Positions 22,520 through 32,207 of a stretch of DNA of 64,000 nucleotides are shown piece by piece. A model generated the notes under the pieces. The model was not told where the DNA came from. It searched no databases and was given only the letters and a program-made list of their open reading frames with translations. Both the position numbers and the translations under genes were made by a program. Numbering within the stretch: the first letter of the stretch is position 1; each line of letters starts with the position of its first letter. The stretch is from Pyrrhosoma nymphula (taxonomy: Eukaryota; Arthropoda; Insecta; Odonata; Coenagrionidae): the NCBI GenBank assembly GCA_963573305.1, contig OY754329.1, positions 47,326,417-47,390,416 on the forward strand, written 5' to 3'.

Positions 22520-23650
22520 GATGCCCTAATAAATTTTATTCAGGACCAATTTATGATTTTGCCAAATTATTTTTACAATATTCCCTTCCTCAGTATGATC
22601 TGGGAACATCAAGGAGAGTCCTTCAAATTATGATAAAATAAGAGAAAACTTCCACTTTTCAAGAACACAGAATCTAGAAGGAGCTTTCACCGATCTATTA
22701 CTGGAATATTCACTTCCTCAATAAAAACTGGGAATATCACGGATGCTTAGTTAAATTATACTTAAAAGGAACCATTTACACTTTAGTTCATGAAGGTAGC
22801 GTTTCCAAGGATTTTTAATGATTTTAAAGGATATCAAAGAGGGGAGGCCACTCTGTTGAGAGGCCCATGGGGATCGAGAAGGCCAGGCTTATAGGGAGGG
22901 TTCAAGGGCGTTTCAAAGGGTGGAAAAAATATTCATTTGCTGCGTAGGTGGCGATATTTCCGCTCTAAAAGACGCACGTGGTTTCTATCATCAATCCGAA
23001 ATACACACCTCCCAGGCTTTCCACTTCCGCTTAGGAACCCTCTCCTCCATTGCTGCTCTACGATTCAACTTGCGATTTTCATCCGCCATCGGATATAAGC
23101 TTTGTGTTAACAGATCCAATCTTTCCCAAGCCCTTCTTCAAAGACACAAAACTCTTCTAATCGCGTTATATTCTCCTTCCCACTCAACCAACCATATTCC
23201 AAGATAAAAAGAGAAGTAGAGATATAAAAGTGAGTAAAGGCTCTTTTACGTCATGCTTACTTCAATACTAAAAATCGAACTTAATACATTTTTCCTAAAT
23301 ACCGTACCGTTCTAAGGGTTTTGTCAAATCCGATGAAAGAATCTGATTTGTATATCACTACTGAAGACAGAAATAAGCACAATACTTATTTTCCATTCGA
23401 TCCTTGGAGCGACTGATCATAGGTAAGCAAACGAGTCGAGCATAATATGTAATCATTCTTAAATGTATTTCCCACTAGCTGAAAATCCGTGCATTGAGCC
23501 ATATTAACTCTAATTTCGCCACTTCCTCCATCACAGAGTACTTTTTTATGCTTATAATTGCCTCGAACAAAATGACGACCAACTTGCTTCGCAAGCTTGC
23601 CTCGCCACTCAAGTAAAGAACCGATGGTCAAACAACAGGTGAGGCTGCTG
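22520..23650. other. No recognisable gene or element
   Basis: Plus frame 22920-23207 (95 codons) and minus frame 23386-23679 (97 codons) have no motif. AAGCTTGC/GCAAGCTT-type short inverted sequence occurs near 23585-23600, next to the GCCTCG palindrome. Confidence 0.4.
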
Positions 23651-23653
23651 TGG

Positions 23654-23677
23654 GAGGCTGCCTCGCGAGGCAGCCTC
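23654..23677. repeat. Perfect 24-base palindrome, GC-rich
   Basis: The half-site GAGGCTGCCTCG is followed directly by its reverse complement, with no loop. GAGGCTGC also occurs just upstream (23641-23648), and GCCTCG or CGAGGC motifs recur at about 23562, 23602 and 23896. This clustering suggests subterminal motifs of an unrecognised element. Confidence 0.9.
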
Positions 23678-23679
23678 AC

Positions 23680-24235
23680 AATGTGGTTATGTACTCGGCT
23701 TTATATTTTAGTGTTTTCTGATATTTGTGCCATGCATATTTTCTCTAACAGGTGGCTGCTAGTTATTGGTGATTGGTTGGCTCTCTTCAAAGTTATCACC
23801 ATGCTAAAACAATATATATCAGTATTTGATAATGACTGAGGCACGATGTACATGACTTCGGCTCGACTTAAAAACGACCAATCGTAGGCAAGCAGGCGAG
23901 GCAAATTTTTCGAGAGAATACCGGTGGTGGAGATAGAATCTACCACAGTAATCGTCGAAGGGATTGTGAGAACTGTAATCGAGAAAACGAGCTTGAGTAA
24001 TAATTGGAGTGCTTAACTAAAGCTTGTTTAGAACGTTTCGTAAAGAATATAGCACATACGCCAAAACAGTACGTCGCATTATTTACGTTGTGCAATCCAG
24101 CAAATTCCCGGACATCGCCACTGCTTCGTATGAACATATCTTCCGAGGCATCGATCTCGATAATGTGGCTGGAGCGATAATCGTAGATCAATGAGTGTGC
24201 ATTATTATAATTTTTTAAGTAAGTTGGAAAAGGTT
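23680..24235. other. No recognisable gene or element
   Basis: Overlapping short frames (23597-23839, 23701-23946, 23940-24191) show no motif. It lies upstream of the GIY-YIG relic but does not show RT motifs, so that relic appears to be 5'-truncated. Confidence 0.4.
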
Positions 24236-24239
24236 GGAG

Positions 24240-24530
24240 CGAAGGCTAAATAAAGTCTATATCGGACAAACAGGCAGAGCGGTACAAGTGAGAATGAAAG
24301 AGCACGGAGACAGCACTGAAGAAGGACTTCCAAATCTTGGCTATCGCCGAGCATGCCTGGTCTGAATCGGGGCACAGCGTTCACTTAATTAAAACCAGAG
24401 TGATCGCTAAGGAAAGCAGATACTTCCCTAGAGTAATACGCGAGGCGATTTCAATAATGAAAAACCCTCAAAATTTCAACAGGGAGGATGAGTTCTCGCT
24501 GGCTACGACTTAGAAAAGGCTTCAACCCTT
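24240..24530 (+). pseudogene. Penelope-like element GIY-YIG endonuclease relic
   Basis: Plus-strand frames give VYIGQTGRAVQVRMKEHGD (about 24260-24315), then AIAEHAW near 24340-24362 after a frame change, a SGHSVHLIKTRV region, and YFPRVIREAISIMKNPQNFN up to about 24480. The YIGQT(G/K)R..RMKEH start, the central AEHAW...GH, and the final REA..I....NFNR(E/D)D are the layout of the C-terminal endonuclease of Penelope-like retroelements. In the family this domain nicks target DNA for insertion. The GIY half-motif is degraded, and a TGA sits at AW-stop. No RT lies immediately upstream, so this is a fragment. Confidence 0.8.
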
Positions 24531-24759
24531 CCGCCAATGCAAACGCAGGACCAACTTGTGTAGGAATCTTGGCACCAACGTCCTGCCGATATTTCCCGGC
24601 AAGATCCAACGCACCATGCAGGCAGTTATGGCAACAATGCAACAATTGTATTATACATTTTTTTCTTTAATTAAAGTATGTTATGACTAGAGTTTACGGA
24701 GCGGAATTCTAAATTTAGACGAATTCATATTAAAATGTTTTTATTCAAATATTGGACTC

Positions 24760-25026
24760 GGCGTGACAAAATGACAAAGTTTTAACAACACATATAATAG
24801 TAATTAATGTAATATTTTGCGCTTAGAAGAAAATCTGTGCATAAATAATCGAATTATTACGAAATCATGTGCCATAAGGCTACGTGTTAAAAAAGCATTG
24901 AATGGCCAAACAATCAAATCGATGTGATGTATTTTTTTCACTTTATCCCTAGATATCATAAATGAAAAAATGCATTCAAAGTTTCACGCAAATTTGTACT
25001 AAAAATAATCGCTCCAACCACCTTCC
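24760..25026. repeat. Dispersed repeat, copy B
   Basis: This is homologous to 6650-6916 in the same orientation: the shared blocks include TTAGAAGAAAATCTGTGCA, ATTACGAAA, GCAT(T)GAATGGCCAAACAA versus GCAATGAATTGACAAAAAAC, and GCATTCAAAGTTTCACGCAA. It starts soon after the Penelope relic. Confidence 0.6.
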
Positions 25027-25029
25027 GAA

Positions 25030-25770
25030 TTTGATCCAGAGTTTTCGGGGCTGATTTCAGTACAGATTTCGGTGCCGACCTAACTGTCGTGAGAAACAAT
25101 CTTAAAGCCTGTAACGTTAAAGTAGTGGGAGTGAATCTAGTTTGGTTATGCTGGAACGTATAACAGTAGAGGAAACGGGGCCTAAAGAAGTGGTGGAGAG
25201 GAGAGGTGGACAGCGATGGAGGTAAAGATGAATAGGAAGAAAGACGGAAGGAGGGAGCCCAGGCATGGAGATCTTTGATAACAAAGGAGTCAGCTTGGAG
25301 AGGACGAGGGACCGTGGATGAGTTTTGAGCGTTGTCATGGAGACGAAGGATGACTTGGGGTTTGTGGGTGTGGGGGTTTCAGGCTCCCAGGGAACGATGC
25401 GGTTAAGAGGTGGGTAGGGGGAGAGTAGGCGACTGGAAGGGGCTTGTTGTGGGAAAAGTCGTGTGGACGGCAGATGTGGTGGAGACTATGATGATGTTTG
25501 GAAGTGTTGAGTGTGTCTGGAGTTCATAGAGGGAGAAAGAGTGATATATGAGCGTCGCTGAGGAAGGAGACGAACCAAAAGTTTTTGACAGTGTGCTCTG
25601 GGAAGTGGAAAGGAGGGAAATGGGAAGGTGAGGGTGTGTGAGGGAGAAATGAAAGAGATATGGTTGGGCTATTCGGTGATATATCGACGCTTTGCCGATA
25701 TATTTTCACTTCGATTGACTTGGGCATTCGGGTAACCATGAAAAGTAATCGTCGCATGTAATTTTTCTAT
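25030..25770. other. Strand-biased purine-rich block, unassigned
   Basis: The plus strand is strongly G/A-rich from about 25120 to 25680. The minus strand therefore reads through C/T-rich, Pro/Ser/Leu-rich frames (25117-25338 and 25524-25757 open). The codon bias resembles the Penelope RT fragment at 41.2 kb, but I found no RT, nuclease or other motif. It could be an N-terminal part of such an element or a low-complexity sequence. Confidence 0.3.
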
Positions 25771-25773
25771 TAC

Positions 25774-25798
25774 ATATATATATATATATATATATATC
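25774..25798. repeat. AT dinucleotide microsatellite
   Basis: About twelve AT units lie just upstream of the RTE 5' region. Confidence 0.95.
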
Positions 25799-26279
25799 AT
25801 AAATAAAATTCTATTATTTATGTAGTTGTATTGTTTTAGGAGGGATTTTTTGTATATATTTCTGTGAAACTCTTCCTTGAAATACGACCTTGACGTGGTG
25901 GAAGGACTTGTGCGTTACAATGACCCCTAGAGCTGGACTGGCAGGAGCAAGTACTATTGATCCTGGTAGGGTCACCCATACCAGATAGGTCGAAGGGTAG
26001 GAGCCAGACAAAAGGTAGTTCCGTGATGGTGTCACGTTAAAAATACCGTTGAGTGGCATGGGACCTCTCAACTATCACTTCCTAGAATATGAAAGTCATT
26101 CACAGATAATTGATTCCTGGAAACTACGGGACGCCGCCCACAAGGGCGGGTGTCGTGCCCGGCAGCGGGGGAGGCAAGCCCTCCGCGGTCGTCATCACAA
26201 GAAATCCCTGCACAGCATCATCATCGGCGGATACAAGGGATAGGAGGGAGAAGAAGAAGAAAAAGAGCAAGAGGAGGAG

Positions 26280-27000
26280 GAAAACAGTGGTAAAAATAGG
26301 AACTTGGAACGTAAGGACCATGATGAGGGTCGGGAAGCTTGAAAATATTAAGCAGGAAATGGAAAAAGGAAAAATAGATGCTTTGGGATTGTGCGAGGTG
26401 AGATGGAAGGACAGCGGGGACTATTGGAGTGATAGCTACAGGGTAATCTATAGTGGGAGAGATGAGAGTCAACGTGGGGTAGGCATGGTGCTGAACACAA
26501 AACTGGGGCTGAGAGTGGTAAACATTGAACAGGTGAGCGACAGGATACTAGTGGTAGAAATAAAAGCACGCCCGACGAATTTCGTACTGGTCCAGGTTCA
26601 CATAGCTACGAGCAACCATAGGGAGGTGGAAGAGGTGTACGAGCAAGTAGAATAAATAATTAAAGAAGTGCCGGGAAAGAAAAACCTGACAGTGATGGGT
26701 GACTGGAATGCGGTGGTGGGGGAAGGGAGGGACGGATTAGAAGTGGGAGGGTTTGGGCTAGGAAGAAGAAACGATCGCAGTGAAAAGGCAGTTGAGTTTT
26801 GTAGAAGAAATAAATTAGTAGGTAGTGACAAACACTTGGTTTAAGCATCACCTCAGGCGTAGGTACACATGGAAAATGCCGGGGGATACTGGGAGATACC
26901 AAATTGATTATATAATGGTAAGGCAGAGATTTAGGAACAGTGTAAAAAACTCGCGTAGCTATCCAGGGGCGGATGCGGACTCGGATCATAACTTGGTGAT
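26280..27000 (+). pseudogene. RTE endonuclease domain, frameshifted
   Basis: Motifs in order: GTWNVRTM (26299-26322, the substrate-binding Asn), LGLCEVRW (about 26380-26407, catalytic Glu), ESQRGVGMVL (26465-26494), GDWNAVVG (about 26700-26723, Asp/Asn), then SDHNLV (about 26980-26997, the Asp-His pair). All catalytic residues of the apurinic-endonuclease-like domain are still readable. A stop sits at 26653-26655. Near 26818 the sequence reads TTAGTAGGTAGTGAC, where the family reading (LVVTNTWF) expects TTAGTAGTGAC; the extra GTAG shifts the frame. This type of protein is often labelled craniofacial-development-protein-2-like in databases because a mammalian gene was derived from a related RTE. 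Confidence 0.85.
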
Positions 27001-27396
27001 GATGAAGTTTGAAGTTAGATTCAAAAGGCTTTGTAATGGTAGGAAGATAAAGAGGTGGAAGCTTGAAGCATTGAAAGGGGTGAAAAGAAGGGAATACCAA
27101 GAGCTGGTAGAAAAGAACACAGGTGAAGCAAAGCGGAAGGGAACAAAGGAGAGAAGATGGGTGGTTATAAAAACAGGCATCGCAGGAGCGGCAGAGAAAA
27201 CAATGGGAACGCTGGAAAAGAAGAGGGTTAAGAAGCAGTGGGTTACGGAAGAAATAATATAGAAAATGGAGGAGAGAAGGATATGGAAAAACGTCAACAC
27301 CGACGTAGACAAGACGAAGTACAAGGAATTGAATAATAAACTCCGCCGAGTGATCAATCGGGCAAAAAAAACTGGTGGAAGGGACAATGCGAGGAA

Positions 27397-28758
27397 ATGG
27401 AAAAGATGCAGGAGGAGGGGGAAGTATGCGCTTTGTACGCCAAGGTGAATATGTTATCGGGTGGTAATAGAGGTCAAACGATACCAAAGGTTAAGGACAA
27501 AACAGGGAAGATATTAATCGAACAGGAAGATATCCAGGAAAGATGGAGAGAATACGTAGAGGAGCTATATGACAGCAAGAATAGACCCTTTAGCCTAGAT
27601 CTAGAGGATGAAGGAACAATAGATAAGGATAACCTAGGACCAGCGTTACTTGACAGCGAAATAGAGAGGGCATTAAGGGAGATGAAGAGTAGAAAAGCCG
27701 TGGGAACCGAAAACCTACCTTCGGAGCTACTGAAGAATCTAGGTAGTAAGGGGAGAAAATCGTTTTTCGAACTTATTCGCAGGATCTACGAGGAAAGAGT
27801 ATGGCCAGAGGATTTCGTGAAAACAGTATTAATACCTATCCCGAAGAAGAAGAAAGCGTCAAAATGCGAGGAGTATATAACAATCAGTTTAATTTCGCAC
27901 GCGGCAAAAGTCTTGCTTAGAATGCTAAATTGAAGGTTGGAGAGCAGAGCAAACTGCTATTTATGCGATGAGCAATTTGGGTTCAGGGAAGGGAGGGTAA
28001 CCAGAGACGCAATTGCGGTTATGAGGACACTTATAGACAGAAATATAGAGCATAATCAGGATGTTTACGCTTGATTTGTAGATTTCGAAAAGGCGTTTGA
28101 CAGAGTAAACTGGGAGAAACTAATGCAGATACTGGGGAAAAGAGTAATAGATTGGCGTCAAAGGAGACTCATCCGAAACTTATGTATGGGTCAGAGGGCT
28201 CAGGTGAGGGTAGCTGAGGGTGAATCAGGGTGGGCAGTTATAGGTCGCGGGGTGCGGCAAGGGTGCTCGTTGTCGCCTTTACTTTTTAACATCTACGCTG
28301 AGGAAATGGTAAGAGAGGCATGGGAGGAGCTAGATGTGGGAATGAAAGTAGGAGGCCAGTGTATAAAGTCGGTAAGATTTGCGGACGACCAGGCGTTGGT
28401 CATTCGGTCAACGAAAGGATTGAAAACTTAAGTAGATGCCCTGGAAATGCAGTGCAAACAATACAGGATGAAGATTAATAACAAGAAAACTAAAGTAATG
28501 AGATTCTCTAGGACAAAGAAAGCGAGGCTGGTGATAAGAGTAGGAAGTCACAAACTGGAGCAAGTAGAACAATTTAATTACTTGAGTAGTACGCTAGAAG
28601 AAACAGGACATAGTAGCAAAGACATTACGAGGAGAATAGCGCTAGCGAAGGACGCGCTCAATAATAGAAAGGAGCTGATGACGGGGACCTTAAGTAAGGA
28701 TGTAAAAAAGATGCTGGTGAAGAGCTTGATATGGAGTGTGGCGTTGTATGGAGCATAA
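27397..28758 (+). pseudogene. RTE reverse transcriptase and C-terminal region, interrupted by stops
   Basis: A single frame is readable from about 27397 to 28758 with stops inside. Landmarks are the linker EEMEKMQEEGEVCALYAKVN (about 27390-27450), MKSRKAVGTENLPSELLK (27680-27735), VLIPIPKKKKASKCEEY (27826-27876), FVDFEKAFDRVNW (28076-28114, motif A, just after a TGA at 28072), RGVRQGCSLSPLLFNIY (about 28246-28296) and RFADDQALV (28375-28401, motif C intact). A TAA at 28429-28431 follows motif C. The C-terminal part (28447-28758) contains KTKVMRFSRTKKA, LVKSLIWSVALYGA and then a TAA in place of a Glu codon. Motif A and motif C Asp residues remain, but stops exclude activity. Confidence 0.85.
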
Positions 28759-29199
28759 ACGTGGACCTTGAGAAAGGAAGACGAAAATAGGCTGAAGGCT
28801 TTCGAGATGTGGGTGTGGAGGAGGATGGAGAAGGTGCGTTGGACGGAAAGGAAGACAAATGAGGAAGTTCTTGACATGATGGACGAGGAGAGGAAACTTA
28901 TAGATGAGATTAGGTGAAGACAGGGTAGGTGGCTGGAAGGGGCAATGAGGGGTGATGGTTTGCTGAAGGCTGTAATAGAGGGTTGGATGTTGGGTAAGCG
29001 GGGAAGGGGAAGGAAGATAATAGGCTTTATGGACAGGATGAAGAAAGGTAGGACTTATGCTGAGATGAAGAAATAAATACTAGAGGTAGAAAGGGGCGTT
29101 ACTTCTTACGGCACGTGTAAGAGTTCGTTGGATAATATCTGACTTTTATCACAACCTACCTCTAACCGGAAGATTACGGTAATGAAATTAATGAATTTC

Positions 29200-29755
29200 T
29201 GTGATCTGGCCTCAAACGACACTTAAGTTTATTTTGTGTTCCTAGTGGTAATGTGTGCGTATGCAAATGAATTGCGCGCCTGCGGTAGAGTAGTTCGACG
29301 ATCGTTCACCGGCGACGCGACGAGGATGTACGAGACAGTGAGAGAGAGATATGTGGCAGAAGGGAGAAAGAGAGCGGGAGCGGTACACTGCACCATGATT
29401 TTTTTCTCCCGTTTTCATGCCATGAGGAGTGAGTTATTCTCATTCCACGCCCAGTGCAGTCCGGGCTGTGAGTTCGACACGAATCCCATGAAGGACGACC
29501 CGGAGCTTGTGAGTGGAAGCCTGATTTTTGTTCGCGCGTGGTGCGATGCTTGAATTTTGGTGCCAACGGCAAGCTTGGACGAGTTGTGATCCAGCGGGAA
29601 CGTCCAGCACTTCATCCAGGATATCTGAAGGCACGCGGCAGGAATAACCAGGAGCAAGCTGGAAGTTCCCATGTCTTTAACCATATATATTTAGGCCGGT
29701 AGGAGAATTCGGCAACCCCCCACCTTTTGCCCCACGTGGCCTGAGATTACAGTCT
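29200..29755. other. G/C-richer unassigned block
   Basis: From 29260 to 29690 the composition is richer in G+C than the surroundings. It is open for 105 codons on plus (29236-29553) and for up to 89 codons on minus (29306-29684). None has a recognised motif. It begins directly after the RTE 3' end, so it could be older flanking sequence or another element. Confidence 0.35.
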
Positions 29756-29756
29756 T

Positions 29757-30175
29757 ATTGAGAAATGTGTATTCGATTCTAAGCACAAAATATGCTGCTA
29801 AGTTACCTTGTGCCACAATTTCGTATGAAAATTGACCATAAAGTTTTTTTTTAATTTCTTGGGTCTTGTTTTTCGTGACTTTCATGCACGTGCACTTCAT
29901 CCGATTTTCGTTTCTCTGTCATTCATTCCATAATTCACCACATCAGGGTAATGCAATTGTTGAGACATGTATGTCTGATTCTAGGCACCGATTGGTTTGC
30001 TAAGCGACCTTAAGCGCCATAATCCTATGTCAAAGTTGGTCATAAAGCGTTTTTAATTTTCTGGTTTCTATTTTCACTATTTTCATATCTGTCCATGTCA
30101 TCTGATTTTCATTCCCCAATCATTCATTTCATACATCATCTCATCAGGATATTTTACTTGTAGAGACGTGTATGT
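29757..30175 (+). repeat. Diverged tandem repeat, period about 201 bp, two full units
   Basis: Unit starts align at 29757 (ATTGAGAAATGTGTATTCGA), 29959 (GTTGAGACATGTATGTCTGA) and 30160 (GTAGAGACGTGTATG). Within the units the order repeats: GATTCTA(A/G)GCAC, GCTAAG..ACCTT, GACCATAAAG / GGTCATAAAG, TTTTTAATTT, CATCCGATTTTCGTT / CATCTGATTTTCATT, TCATTCATTYCATA, CAC/CTCATCAGG. The units differ at many sites, so the duplication is old. It could be a remnant of a satellite array; only two units and a start remain. Confidence 0.8.
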
Positions 30176-30179
30176 AAGG

Positions 30180-30985
30180 AAATTAAATTGTCATATTTAC
30201 CAATTTCTGGCTAGATAATTGTTCGATCAAATCACACCCCTCATTATGGGTGGCTACAGCGGCACTGTTCAGCACAAGTCGGGATAAAAGGTGGGTACGA
30301 GCGGGACATTCAATCTCTACTCCCCCCTTTTTTCTATACTTCTTTATCGTTGATTTTGCCTTTCCTACCTTTGCCTTTTCTACCTTCTCGCCCATGTAGT
30401 CTATTCCTGACGAGTTTGGATTATTCGATTGTCCAAGAGGTCCAAAGACGCAGTAATACCTGGAAAGATAGTTTAGTTTTGTATCTTCTCTCATTTAAAT
30501 GCATCGGCTCTTTCCGGGGTTGGCCTTCTGCCTCGCAGACGGCTATGCGAAGTCAGGCTTCGAGCTTAATCCCGTAAAGGAGAGATCAGGAGACCGTGTC
30601 CCAGGCACCAAAAGGAGACGTCACAAGAAATAAGTATATATATGGGTGAAACCGGTCGTTCAGTGTTAATAAACTGTTGTGGAGTTTGACAAAGTTATTT
30701 TTTACAATTTTCTTTCGATATGAGAGAATTCCACCAAGTACTTCGGATAACATTCATTTCATGTCAATGAAATGTTGAACTATAACTCCTTCCTCGCGCT
30801 AAACCACAGTTTTCCTTTAAAGAAGCTTTCTTTACCCAAAAATGGCCACTTGATAAGAAATCAGAAATTGTGCGAAACACGGGTGAAACGATTACTTAAT
30901 TAGGCACTGAACATGCAACTCGTCAAGGGACAGATGAATTGGATAAATAATAAAACAAAAAGTTTCTTATATTTTCGTGAACTGA
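30180..30985. other. Unassigned; contains an LTR-like promoter/polyA cassette
   Basis: Short frames at 30183-30494 (minus, 103 codons) and 30350-30577 (plus) have no motif. The only structured part is the TATA / TTCAGT / AATAAA arrangement at 30635-30673, listed separately. Confidence 0.35.
30633..30690 (+). promoter_or_regulatory. TATA box, initiator-like and AATAAA in LTR-like order
   Basis: AGTATATATATGGG at 30634-30646 is followed 27 bases downstream (T of TATA to A of TCAGT) by an arthropod initiator-like TTCAGT (30659-30664). An AATAAA polyadenylation signal comes a few bases later, at about 30668-30673, then GTTGTGGAG. Compact TATA-Inr-AATAAA is the U3-R-U5 arrangement of small LTRs. 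No TG...CA boundary pair, primer-binding site or second LTR was found, so a solo LTR is only one reading. Confidence 0.35.
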
Positions 30986-30987
30986 TG

Positions 30988-31200
30988 TAGGTATAGCGAA
31001 ACTTGGTGGCACTCACCAGCGGAGGATTATAGGACACTGACCGTAAACCAAGCGTTGATGGGCGGGCAAAGTTATCAAAGGACCTTCGGAGGATCCTGTG
31101 GAAAATGAATCGGCCGCTTCATCCCACATCTAATGTATGCTTTCCTCTCCGTTGCTTAACGCTCTTTACAAGAGAGTGCCACCAAGTTTCGCTACACCTA
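30988..31200. mobile_element. 213-bp MITE with 27-bp TIRs
   Basis: Left end TAGGTATAGCGAAACTTGGT continues to GGCACTC (30988-31014). Its reverse complement ends the element at 31174-31200 with a single mismatch. If TA is taken as the target duplication, the TIRs begin GGT(A/G)TAGCG, which would fit a Tc1/mariner-like mobiliser. No transposase frame lies inside. The near-identical arms suggest moderate age. Confidence 0.85.
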
Positions 31201-31204
31201 TATA

Positions 31205-32205
31205 ATCAGTGTATTACGTGGATGTATTCACATTCAATGAACATAGGCTACTTTAATGATGTGGGTGAGATGACTACAGCAGCCTTGCACGCACAGTATT
31301 TACCGAGCTACGATATCGCTGCCTTGTTAATTGTTAGGAAAGAACAAACCCTCTCCCTTTTATAAATACATTGCTCGGAAAATCTTGGAAAAAATTATCA
31401 CGAAGTTGGACACAAGAGATAACTAAAAAAGAGACGCGTGTGTGGGATTTTCGAGAGCAGTGAACGTGTGCAGCCAAGAATGGAACGGAAAGGTTATGAG
31501 GGGAAGCTTAACCCAGATCCACTAGCAATCTCGGTCGTTTTATTCGCGGCACGAAAGAAAAGAAAGCATCTAATTTCCGTTTTGCCATTTGGGTCGGCGA
31601 GGGACCTTTTCGTTTACGCTCTCAGTGAGGCAGCAGGTTTTCTAGGACGAAGTCCACGGAATAAGCATAAAATCGATGAATTCACAAAAAAAGAACATAC
31701 GCAGCGCGACATAAAAGCGTTCCTGGTCCTCGCTTAGGCTTCTCCGACACATTTTCCCGGGAATGCACAACGTAGGCCGCGTATTTCCACCACAAACTTC
31801 CCTTATGAATATATTTAGGTGGGTCACAGATGAGCTCCGATACTCCCAAAATACAGCATCAGTTTGTATCTCCAACTTTTGTGCGTGCTTATCCATCGTG
31901 TGGCGTTCAGGCTGAAGAATATAATACGTGTAAAATGTTTTTGTTTCTCAACACAATATCAACGAGGCATTACTGACGGACCCTCACGTGCAATACGAAT
32001 GAAATTTTCAACAAAGAACTACTTTAATTTCAAAGTAGGGGATTTCTCGGTGCCAAAAAGCAAAACACCTAAGCTATCAGACAGAGGCCCACGCGTCCAA
32101 TTGGGCATCTAAGACCCAGAGTCGGTCTTTGTAGTGCATGTGTTCCAATATGAATATAAACTCAAGCGGACTCATTCTTCCATCAATGTGCTTGCTCAGA
32201 TTCGT
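31205..32205. other. No recognisable gene or element
   Basis: Plus frame 31438-31737 (99 codons, Lys/Arg-rich) and minus frame 31642-31896 (84 codons) overlap. No motif was recognised in either. Confidence 0.4.
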
Positions 32206-32207
32206 TT

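Larger units (their letters stand above)
25850..29193 (+). mobile_element. RTE-clade non-LTR retrotransposon, nearly full length, inactive
   Basis: About 3.3 kb, the normal length of an RTE. The 5' leader has GACCTTGACGTGGTGGAAGG (about 25888) and a GGTAGGGTCACCCATACCAG block found in the leader of many RTE elements. One ORF encodes an endonuclease (26280-27000) followed by a reverse transcriptase (27450-28430) and a C-terminal WTLRKED...AFEMWVWRRM region (28730-28860). The 3' UTR ends in CTAACCGG(A/T)AGATTAC and a short TGAA-type tail (about 29170-29193). Damage includes stops at 26653, 27259, 28072, 28429, 28756 and 28915, a 4-bp duplication near 26818 and a 1-bp loss in an A-run at 27364-27371. 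The exact 5' boundary and target duplication could not be set. Confidence 0.9.

Noticed and set aside
24451..24670. Open frames on both strands of 24451-24670
   Set aside because: They overlap or follow the Penelope GIY-YIG relic and have no independent motif.
26660..27487. A 275-codon minus-strand open frame, the longest in the window
   Set aside because: It runs antisense to the RTE endonuclease/RT coding region and is Phe/Leu/Pro/Ser-rich from purine bias on the plus strand; no motif. The real coding strand is plus.
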